A stretch of DNA of 64,000 nucleotides, from assembly GCA_902524115.1 (NCBI GenBank), contig CABZCA010000006.1:1-64000 (forward strand). The letters run 5' to 3'. Source of the stretch: an uncultured Pelagibacteraceae bacterium. Lineage in GTDB: Bacteria; Pseudomonadota; Alphaproteobacteria; Pelagibacterales; Pelagibacteraceae. A program made the translations under genes and the position numbers. Position 1 is the stretch's first letter. The number at the start of each line of letters is the position of its first letter. Of this stretch, positions 52,003 through 59,643 are shown one piece after another. The notes under the pieces were generated by a model. The model was not told where the DNA came from, ran no database searches, and saw only the letters and a program-made list of their open reading frames with translations.

Positions 52003-53013
52003 ATGTTTAAAAAAATAAGTTTTTATTTCACAACATTATTTTTAGCTTTCTCATTAATTGGATCAGCTTATGCTGTTACATTAAAAGCAAGTCATCAGTG
52101 GCCTGGAACTCCAAGAGCTGATGGTTCTTTTGATCCAAGACATGAAATGGTTCAAATAATTGCAGATGAAGTAAAAAAAGCAGGAGTGGATTTAGATATT
52201 AGAATATATCCAGCAAAATCACTTTATAAGCCAAAAGAACAATGGAAACCAATGACAACTGGTCAGTTAGATATTTCTGCATTTCCATTGGCATACGCAT
52301 CTAAATTTCATCCTGAATTTGATGCAACATTAATGCCAGGAACAGTAAAAAATCATGATCATGCCTTAAGATTTAATAAAGGCCCGATGATGACAGAGAT
52401 CAAGAGAATCATTAATGATGCTGGTGTAGTTGTATTATCTGATGCTTGGCTTGGTGGCGGATTTGCATCAAAATCTAAATGTATAAAAAATCCATCAGAT
52501 GCTAAAGGACAGGTGATGAGAGCAGCTGGTAAAGCATTTAACCAAATGTTAGAAGCAGCTGGAGCGGGCATTCAAAGTATGCCTTCATCTGAGATTTATA
52601 CTGGATTACAAACAGGTGTATTAACTGGTGCAAACACTAGTTCTGGAAGTTTTGTAAGTTACAAAATTTATGAACAAGTAAGCTGCGCAACTCCTCCAGG
52701 AAAATTTGGATTATGGTTTATGTATGAGCCAATTTTGATGTCAAAAATGAGTTTTGATAAATTAAATTCAAAACAACAAAATGCCTTGATGCAAGCAGGT
52801 AAAGTTGCTGAGAAATATATGACTGCGCAAGTCGAAAATTTAGATAAAAAATTTGAAGACGCATATAAAGCAGCAGGAGTAAAGTTAGTATATATGGATG
52901 CAAACGATCATGCTGCTTGGGTTGAGATTGCAAAACAATCTTCTCACAAAGCATTTGCTGAAAAAGTTCCAGGTGGCGATAAGCTGATGGAAATGGCTTT
53001 GGCAGTTAAATAA
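52003..53013 (+). CDS. TRAP transporter substrate-binding protein (DctP family), malonate candidate
   Basis: A 336-residue periplasmic protein with signal peptide ending near GSAYA and the DctP regions AKGQVMRAAGKAFNQ and SEIYTGLQTGVLTGANTSSG. Two Cys (SKSKCIK, VSCATP) could form a disulfide. It is first in a dctP-dctQ-dctM-malonyl-CoA decarboxylase operon, so malonate or a related dicarboxylate is the suggested ligand. Confidence 0.9.
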   Translation: MFKKISFYFTTLFLAFSLIGSAYAVTLKASHQWPGTPRADGSFDPRHEMVQIIADEVKKAGVDLDIRIYPAKSLYKPKEQWKPMTTGQLDISAFPLAYASKFHPEFDATLMPGTVKNHDHALRFNKGPMMTEIKRIINDAGVVVLSDAWLGGGFASKSKCIKNPSDAKGQVMRAAGKAFNQMLEAAGAGIQSMPSSEIYTGLQTGVLTGANTSSGSFVSYKIYEQVSCATPPGKFGLWFMYEPILMSKMSFDKLNSKQQNALMQAGKVAEKYMTAQVENLDKKFEDAYKAAGVKLVYMDANDHAAWVEIAKQSSHKAFAEKVPGGDKLMEMALAVK

Positions 53014-53028
53014 AAAAAATATATAAAG

Positions 53029-53063
53029 AACCCCTATTTGTAAATTAAATAGGGGTTTTTTTT
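53029..53063 (+). terminator. Attenuator/terminator between dctP and dctQ that contains the dctQ ribosome-binding site
   Basis: AACCCCTATTT (53029-53039) pairs perfectly with AAATAGGGGTT (53047-53057) around a 7-nt loop, followed by T to 53063, directly against the dctQ ATG at 53064. The only Shine-Dalgarno-like sequence for dctQ, AGGGG at 53051-53055, is inside the 3' arm. Confidence 0.88.
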
Positions 53064-53558
53064 ATGAAAGAAAAATATTTAAAATTTTGTAATTTTTCGT
53101 CAAAGGCATGCGGTGCCTTTGCTGTTTTAGCATTAATATTATCTATTTTAGTAATTGTGGAGCTTGTCTTTGAAAGATATTTCTTTCAAAGAGCAATTAC
53201 ATGGCAAACTGAGTTAGTCACAATGCTTTTAGTTGCTTCAACTTTCATTGGTAGTGCTTATGTTTTAAGCGAAAAAGCTCATGTAAGCATGGAATGGATT
53301 TATGATTTTTTGTCGAAAAAAAATATACTGAGACTAAAAATATTTACATCTTTAATAAGTTTATTATTTTTTTTAATTTTATTCTATTTTGGATTTTTAA
53401 TGGTTGAAGAAGCTTTTACCAAAAATTATTCGACAGGAACAGTTTGGGATCCACCTCTATGGATACCTTATTCTTCAATGATGATTGGAGCAGCCTTGAT
53501 GATACTTCAATATATTGCAGAAATTATAAAGCTTTTTGACGAAGAAGGTACCAATTAA
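53064..53558 (+). CDS. TRAP transporter small permease (DctQ family)
   Basis: A 164-residue protein with four hydrophobic helices including the conserved WQTELVTMLLVASTFIGSAY region. It starts immediately after a terminator T-run, so it is probably expressed only from read-through transcripts. Its stop overlaps the large permease start by one base. Confidence 0.9.
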   Translation: MKEKYLKFCNFSSKACGAFAVLALILSILVIVELVFERYFFQRAITWQTELVTMLLVASTFIGSAYVLSEKAHVSMEWIYDFLSKKNILRLKIFTSLISLLFFLILFYFGFLMVEEAFTKNYSTGTVWDPPLWIPYSSMMIGAALMILQYIAEIIKLFDEEGTN

Positions 53559-54889
53559 TGGATCCTTTATTAATAGCAGTAATAGTTGCAGTTTTTACTT
53601 TAATAGTTTTATTTTCGGGAATACCAATCGCGTTTGGTTTAAGTTTTGTATCTATAGCACTTTTAGTAGCATTTGAAGGATTTCAAATGTTAGACGTATT
53701 TGCCGAAACCTTTTATGCAGGACTAAACTCTTTTGTTTTGCTCTCAATACCAATGTTTATTTTAATGGGGATGGCAGTAGCAAATTCTCCAGCAGGAAAA
53801 GATTTATATACTGGATTAGATAGATGGCTTTGGAGAGTTCCAGGTGGACTAGTAATATCAAATATTGGCGCTTGTTCAGTTTTCGCTGCTTTAAGTGGAT
53901 CAAGTCCAGCAACTTGTGCAGCAATTGGAACTATGGGTATACCTGAAATGAGAAAAAGAGGATACTCAGATCAAATAGCAACAGGAACAATAGCAGCCGG
54001 TGGAACCTTAGGAGTTTTAATCCCCCCAAGCATTGTTTTAATTGTTTATGGAATTGCAACCGGTACTTCGATTGGAAGATTATTTTTATGCGGATTGGTG
54101 CCTGGCTTTATGTTAGCAGGAATGTTTGCAATTTGGGCTCTTATTCATAGTTACTTTATTGATAAGGATTCAGCCAGAGCTTTAAAGAATAGAAAACCTC
54201 CAACATTAAAAGAAAAAATTGAGGTTTTGCCAAGAATTCTTCCTTTTTTAGCAATCATAGCTGGTGTCTTATATGTTTTATATGGTGGTGTTGCTACACC
54301 ATCAGAGGCTTCAGGTGTTGGAGCATTTTTAGTTTTTGTATTAATAGCTGTTGTTTACAAAATTTACCAACCAAAAAAAATATGGAATATTGTTAAAGTT
54401 TCAATGAAAGAAAGTGTAATGATAATGTTTATTATCGCTGCATCTTACCTTTTTGCATTTACCTTATCTCAACTTTACGTAACTCAATCCTTAGCCCAAA
54501 GCATGGTAGAGCTAAGCTCTAACAAATGGGTAGTATTTATTTTAATAAATATTTTCTTATTAATAGCTGGTTTCTTTTTACCACCAGTAGCTGTTATTGT
54601 TATGACTTCCGCAATATTGTTGCCTGTTATTACAACTTTGGGATTTGATCCATATTGGTTTGCAATTGTATTTACAATTAATATGGAAATTGGTCTTATA
54701 ACTCCACCTGTTGGATTAAATCTTTACATAATTAAAGGTATCACACCGGATGTAAGTTTGTCTGAAATACTAAAAGGTTCTATACCTTTTATGATAATTA
54801 TGGCTTTAGCTATATTAATACTATGTATTTTCCCTGAAATTGTTACCTGGCTGCCTGACAAAATAATGGGCAAAAGTTTAGGTTTTTAA
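53558..54889 (+). CDS. TRAP transporter large permease (DctM family)
   Basis: A 443-residue polytopic protein with ALSGSSPATCAAIGTMGIP, GVLIPPSIVLIVYGIATGTS and EIGLITPPVGLNLYIIKG, all DctM marks. It forms the membrane channel with DctQ. The malonyl-CoA decarboxylase gene follows after 15 nt. Confidence 0.93.
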   Translation: MDPLLIAVIVAVFTLIVLFSGIPIAFGLSFVSIALLVAFEGFQMLDVFAETFYAGLNSFVLLSIPMFILMGMAVANSPAGKDLYTGLDRWLWRVPGGLVISNIGACSVFAALSGSSPATCAAIGTMGIPEMRKRGYSDQIATGTIAAGGTLGVLIPPSIVLIVYGIATGTSIGRLFLCGLVPGFMLAGMFAIWALIHSYFIDKDSARALKNRKPPTLKEKIEVLPRILPFLAIIAGVLYVLYGGVATPSEASGVGAFLVFVLIAVVYKIYQPKKIWNIVKVSMKESVMIMFIIAASYLFAFTLSQLYVTQSLAQSMVELSSNKWVVFILINIFLLIAGFFLPPVAVIVMTSAILLPVITTLGFDPYWFAIVFTINMEIGLITPPVGLNLYIIKGITPDVSLSEILKGSIPFMIIMALAILILCIFPEIVTWLPDKIMGKSLGF

Positions 54890-54904
54890 TATATAAAAAA
54901 CACC

Positions 54905-56212
54905 ATGTTAAATATAAAAAGAATTTTTGAGACTATTGCTGATGCTGGACAAAAAATTTTAGAAAAAAATTCTGTCAAAAGCATTGCAAAAAAAAGAGAT
55001 CTTCTAGATCTTTGCGATGATTTACTATCAACTAAAGGTGCAGCTTTTGGAATAACACTAGCAAGAGACATCTTATTCAGATATCAAAATTTATCTTTAG
55101 AGGATAAAAACAAATTTTTAATTCAAGTAAATGATAAATATAAACCAGACTCATTAAAAATAGATGAAGCTATTAAAAGTTACAGCAAATCGAAGGATAC
55201 CTCATCTATATTAAATCTATCTCGGGTTGCATCAGGAATAAGAAAAGAGTTGTTTGTAAGACTAAATATGGCTCCAAACGGCACCTCAGAGATAGTTTCC
55301 TTAAGAGAGGATTTATTAAATTTAATAAAAGACCAACCTGAACTTAAAAGTTTAGATTATGACTTGATAGATATTTTTAAAAATTGGTTTAACCCAGGCT
55401 TTTTAAAATTAAGAAAAATTACATGGGATACAAAAGCAAATATTTTAGAAAAATTATTAAAGTACGAAAAAGTACATTCCATGAAGGATATGAATGAACT
55501 TAAAAGAAGACTAGGAAAAGATAGAAGATTTTTTGCCTATTTTCATCCAGCATTAGATGACGAACCAATAATATTTGTTGAAATTGCTTTAACAAAAGGT
55601 CTTAGTCAGTCAATACAAGAATTAACAAGACCTTCAGAAGAAAAAACAAAAAATTATGATACAGCAACTTTTTATTCAATTAGCAACTGTCAGGAAGGTT
55701 TATCAAGAGTAACGTTAGGGAATTTTTTAATAAAAAGAGTTGTTTATGAGCTGCAAGAAGAACTTCCAGATGTAAAGTATTTTGGAACATTATCCCCAAT
55801 GGTAGGATTTGCTAATTGGTTTAAAAAAATGGAAAGTTCTCAAGCTGCTGAAATACTAGGAGAGGCAAATAAAAAAAGTTTAGATTTTTTAAAGTCTTCT
55901 GATTTAAAAATAGGAGACAAAAGAATTGCTGACAATAAGGCTTTGATTAGTAAGTTAGCAGTAAATTATTTAGCAAAACAGAAAAATGATTTTGGTTTTC
56001 CAATAAATGATGTTTGTAGATTTCATTTAAAAAATGGAGCTGACATTGATGATATTGCAGTAAACGCAAATGTTTCTGAAGTTGGTTTTAAAAGGTCTTT
56101 TGGTGTCATGGTTAATTATAGGTACGAATTAGCTAAAATTGAGAAAAATCACCAAGAATATGTAAACGAAAAGAAAGTTAACATTTCAAATAAAGTTAAA
56201 AAACATGTCTAA
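54905..56212 (+). CDS. matA: Malonyl-CoA decarboxylase
   Basis: A 435-residue protein with an N-terminal helical domain and a C-terminal GNAT-like catalytic domain. The family blocks PIIFVEIALTKGLSQSIQEL and ATFYSISNCQEGLSRVTLGN (with the catalytic Ser) and a late CRFHLKNGA are all present. It converts malonyl-CoA to acetyl-CoA and CO2. With the TRAP genes before it and the divergent CoA-transferase, it suggests growth on malonate. The 3' end overlaps dusA by 8 nt. Confidence 0.92.
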   Translation: MLNIKRIFETIADAGQKILEKNSVKSIAKKRDLLDLCDDLLSTKGAAFGITLARDILFRYQNLSLEDKNKFLIQVNDKYKPDSLKIDEAIKSYSKSKDTSSILNLSRVASGIRKELFVRLNMAPNGTSEIVSLREDLLNLIKDQPELKSLDYDLIDIFKNWFNPGFLKLRKITWDTKANILEKLLKYEKVHSMKDMNELKRRLGKDRRFFAYFHPALDDEPIIFVEIALTKGLSQSIQELTRPSEEKTKNYDTATFYSISNCQEGLSRVTLGNFLIKRVVYELQEELPDVKYFGTLSPMVGFANWFKKMESSQAAEILGEANKKSLDFLKSSDLKIGDKRIADNKALISKLAVNYLAKQKNDFGFPINDVCRFHLKNGADIDDIAVNANVSEVGFKRSFGVMVNYRYELAKIEKNHQEYVNEKKVNISNKVKKHV

Positions 56213-57206
56213 GATTAACAGATTGGTATCAGTTGCACCTATGATGGATTGTACTGACAGGCATGAAAGATACTTTTTAAGATTGATAAGTAAACATGTG
56301 CTTCTCTACACAGAAATGGTGGTTTCTGAAGCAATTGACAGAGGAGATAAAGAAAAATTATTATCTTTTGATCTAAGAGAAAAACCAGTTGCACTTCAAT
56401 TAGGTGGCTCTACGTCAAAATTATTAGCAAATTCAGCAAAAATTGGTGAGGAATTTGGTTATGATGAAATTAATTTAAACCTTGGATGTCCAAGTAAAAA
56501 AGTTCAAAAAAATAGATTTGGCGCATGTTTAATCAAGGAGCCAAATTTAGTGGCTGATTGTTTATCAGAAATGATTAATTCAACATCTTTACCTGTTACG
56601 GTTAAGACTAGAATTGGTTATGATGACGTAGAAGACTACGAGCATTTTTATAATTTCATAAAAACTTTAAAGGAAACAGGAGTTAAAACTTTTATAATAC
56701 ATGCAAGAAAAGCTATGTTGGGTAAATTCACTCCAAAGCAAAACCTTAATATACCTCCTTTAAAATATGATTATGTGTATAAACTAAAGCAAGATTTCAA
56801 AGACCTTGAAATAATTATTAATGGAGGTGTCACTTCAGTGGAAGAAGTAAAAGATCATTTAGATAAAGTAGATGGAGCAATGATTGGAAGATCTGTTTAT
56901 CATTCTCCTTATCTTCTAGCTGATATTGAAAAAGAGATATTTAATAATCATGATATAAAAGAGCGAGAAGAAATTGTTGAGGAATTAATAGATTATGTTA
57001 AAGCCCAAGTAAAAATGGGTACAAGAGTAAATCAAGTTATGAGACATACCCTTGGTTTATTCCATGGACAAACAGGTTCAAGTCATTGGAAAAGATATTT
57101 AAGTGAAAATATGTGTGTAAGAGATGCGGATGTAAAAAAAATCGATCATATTATGGATAAAGTTAGACTTTCTCCCAAATTACATTCGGCAGGTCGAATT
57201 GATTAA
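56205..57206 (+). CDS. dusA: tRNA-dihydrouridine synthase A
   Basis: A 333-residue FMN TIM-barrel enzyme with VAPMMDCTDRHERYFLRL at the start, NLNLGCPSKKVQ with the catalytic Cys, and a C-terminal HTLGLFHGQTGSSHWKRYLS helical domain specific to DusA. It reduces uridines 20/20a in the tRNA D-loop. It is translationally coupled to malonyl-CoA decarboxylase, a housekeeping gene riding in a catabolic operon. Confidence 0.92.
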   Translation: MSKINRLVSVAPMMDCTDRHERYFLRLISKHVLLYTEMVVSEAIDRGDKEKLLSFDLREKPVALQLGGSTSKLLANSAKIGEEFGYDEINLNLGCPSKKVQKNRFGACLIKEPNLVADCLSEMINSTSLPVTVKTRIGYDDVEDYEHFYNFIKTLKETGVKTFIIHARKAMLGKFTPKQNLNIPPLKYDYVYKLKQDFKDLEIIINGGVTSVEEVKDHLDKVDGAMIGRSVYHSPYLLADIEKEIFNNHDIKEREEIVEELIDYVKAQVKMGTRVNQVMRHTLGLFHGQTGSSHWKRYLSENMCVRDADVKKIDHIMDKVRLSPKLHSAGRID

Positions 57207-58029
57207 TACTATTCTTTCTAATCAGTATTATCTTTTAATTTTATTAATGATAGTCACTGCATTTCCAGTTGGATTTTTTGCAGGTTATTTTGGGATAGGT
57301 GGAGGCCTAATTTCTGTACCTGTACTTTTTTTTATTTTTGAAACAGCAAATGTTGATAAATCTTATTTAATGCATCTTTCAGTGGGCACAGCTTTTTCTA
57401 TTACAATATTTACTGCCTTTGTTTCGGTTATGACTCATAGAAAACATAAAGCTGTAGATACAAATATTTTAAAAACTTTTGGGGTTTTTGTAATACTAGG
57501 TGTTTTGCTTGGTACTTATATGGCCGCATTGTTAAATACAAAATCTTTAGTTTTATTTTTTGCTGTTGTTGTCTATTTTTTTGGAGGATATTTGTTAATA
57601 GTAAATCAAGAATTAAAGAAAAGTAAAAAATTTAAATTTTTTCCAAGAGCTATGTTTGGTTTTTTGTCAGGCTTTATTTCTGCTCCTATGGGAATAACAG
57701 GAGCTATGATGAATGTTCCTATTCTAAGATATTTTGGGTACCCAATTAGTAGAGCAATTGGAAGTTCAGCCGCAATAGGATTTGTAATAGCATCTATTGG
57801 TTCAGTTGGTTTTTTGACATCTGGTTTTTTACTAAATGCAAATCTTCCTTTAAGCATAGGTTTTGTAAATATTCCTGCTTTTTTGATATTTATTCCAATT
57901 ACATCTTTTATGGCTAGAATTGGAGCAAATATGGTTCACACTACTGATAAAAATAAAACTCAAAGAATGTTTGGGGTATTTTTATATGTGATAGGGACTC
58001 TGTTTTTGATTAGGTTTTTAGATCTCTAA
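57199..58029 (+). CDS. TSUP (TauE/SafE) family transporter
   Basis: A 276-residue membrane protein with the repeated TSUP motif (GYFGIGGGLISVPVLF and SAPMGITGAMMNVPIL). The start is a TTG overlapping the dusA stop by 8 nt; no ATG precedes the first helix. A possible sulfite or organic anion exporter, third of this family in the window. Confidence 0.8.
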   Translation: MINTILSNQYYLLILLMIVTAFPVGFFAGYFGIGGGLISVPVLFFIFETANVDKSYLMHLSVGTAFSITIFTAFVSVMTHRKHKAVDTNILKTFGVFVILGVLLGTYMAALLNTKSLVLFFAVVVYFFGGYLLIVNQELKKSKKFKFFPRAMFGFLSGFISAPMGITGAMMNVPILRYFGYPISRAIGSSAAIGFVIASIGSVGFLTSGFLLNANLPLSIGFVNIPAFLIFIPITSFMARIGANMVHTTDKNKTQRMFGVFLYVIGTLFLIRFLDL

Positions 58030-59484
58030 TTAAATCTTTTGGTCGTATTCACCTATTTTGCCAGTTTTTTGGAGCAAATCGTCGATAAATTTGAAGATTT
58101 TTTTCTTTCTTTCATCAGATGTTGGACTTTCGGTAACTACCACTAGCGAAGGTTTATTAGATGAGGCTCTTATTAAACCCCAAGAGCCGTCTTTAAAAGA
58201 AAACCTAATACCATTTACTGTAAGTATATTTTCAATTTTTTGACCATCAATTTGAACATTATTTGATTTTAAATCTTCAATTTGTTTAATTAATTCATCA
58301 ACAACCTGATATTTTTTATTATCTTCACAAAAAGGTGCCATCGTGGGTGATTGATAGGTAATAGGTAGTTCACTAATAATTTCATTTATTTTCTTATTAT
58401 TATTATCAAGCAAATGACAGACTTGTATTGCTGAATTTATACCATCATCATATCCGAAACCTAAAGGTTGGTTGAAAAAGAAATGACCACTTTTTTCAAA
58501 ACCAGCTAGTGCTTTTTCATTATTTACTTTTCTCTTAATGTGGGAATGACCAGTTTTCCAATACAATGTTTCACAGGAATTATTTTTTAAAACTTCATCT
58601 GTAGAATATAATCCAGTTGATTTTACATCTACAACAAATGTAGATCCCTTGTGGTTTGAAGATAAATTTCTTGCAATCAATAATCCAATTTTATCCGAAA
58701 AAATTTCATTACCATCGTTATCTATTACACCTACACGATCACCATCTCCATCAAATCCAAATCCAATATCTGCATTATTTTCTTTTACTGATTTACTTAT
58801 TGCATGTAACATTTCAAGATCTTCGGGATTGGGATTATACTTTGGAAAAGTATAGTCTAAATTACAATCTAGCTCTATTACTTCACATCCTATTCCTCTT
58901 AATATGTCTGGTGCAAATATACCTGCTGTTCCATTGCCACAGGCAACTACAGCTTTAATTTTTTTCGTAATTCTATTCTTATTTACTAGATCGTCTTTAT
59001 AAACACTTTGAAAATTAGTTATTTCTTTTTCATTTCCTTGACCTTCAATAAATTTGTTATTTAAAGTTATGTCTTTCAGTTCTTGCATTTCTTCTGGCGC
59101 ATGGGTTAAACCTTTCTTGATTCCCATCTTTACTCCTGTCCAACCATTTTCATTATGACTTGCCGTCACCATTGCAACAGCATCACTTTCTAAATTGAAT
59201 TGTGCAAAATAAACCATCGGCGATAACGCTAATCCCACATCTTCAACATAACAACCTGTCGAGATAAGTCCTTTTTTCAAAGCTGCTTTTATTTCTTCAC
59301 TATAAGATCTGTAATCATGGCCAATTATGATTCTTGGGTTTTCTTTTTTTGTATGATTAATAACCTGAGTTCCTAAACCTTTACCCAAATTTGTCACACC
59401 TTCTAAATTGATATTGTCAGGATACAACCACCGTGCGTCGTACTCTCTAAAGCCAAAAGGATCAATTTTTATTGAATTTTTCAT
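58030..59484 (-). CDS. Phosphomannomutase/phosphoglucomutase
   Basis: A 484-residue alpha-D-phosphohexomutase with the phosphoserine loop VTASHNENGWTG (near residue 110), the metal loop FGFDGDGDRVG (near 245) and the sugar loop AGFEKSGHFFF. It resembles the bifunctional AlgC type. It interconverts hexose 1- and 6-phosphates for surface glycans. It converges on the TSUP gene with no gap. Confidence 0.9.
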   Translation of the reverse strand: MKNSIKIDPFGFREYDARWLYPDNINLEGVTNLGKGLGTQVINHTKKENPRIIIGHDYRSYSEEIKAALKKGLISTGCYVEDVGLALSPMVYFAQFNLESDAVAMVTASHNENGWTGVKMGIKKGLTHAPEEMQELKDITLNNKFIEGQGNEKEITNFQSVYKDDLVNKNRITKKIKAVVACGNGTAGIFAPDILRGIGCEVIELDCNLDYTFPKYNPNPEDLEMLHAISKSVKENNADIGFGFDGDGDRVGVIDNDGNEIFSDKIGLLIARNLSSNHKGSTFVVDVKSTGLYSTDEVLKNNSCETLYWKTGHSHIKRKVNNEKALAGFEKSGHFFFNQPLGFGYDDGINSAIQVCHLLDNNNKKINEIISELPITYQSPTMAPFCEDNKKYQVVDELIKQIEDLKSNNVQIDGQKIENILTVNGIRFSFKDGSWGLIRASSNKPSLVVVTESPTSDERKKKIFKFIDDLLQKTGKIGEYDQKI

Positions 59485-59565
59485 GTTAATATTTTTATAT
59501 TTTTTTTATTTTTTTATTGATAATTTTTTTCTTAAGTTCTATAAATGTTCTATTGATTTGTTGGT

Positions 59566-59622
59566 CATATAGTATATTAACCAAACCATCATACAACATC
59601 TAGTTGTTTTACTTAATTAAGT
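59566..59622. promoter_or_regulatory. Cluster of dyad-symmetric sites upstream of nrdA
   Basis: Three short dyads lie in the 159-nt region before nrdA: ATATAGTATAT (59567-59577), ACAACATCTAGTTGT (59593-59607) and ACTTAATTAAGT (59611-59622). The middle one resembles an NrdR box, but the spacing of about 28 bp to the first is not the usual three turns. They may be operator sites for ribonucleotide reductase control. Confidence 0.35.
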
Positions 59623-59643
59623 ATAGTACAAAAAAGGAGCTAA

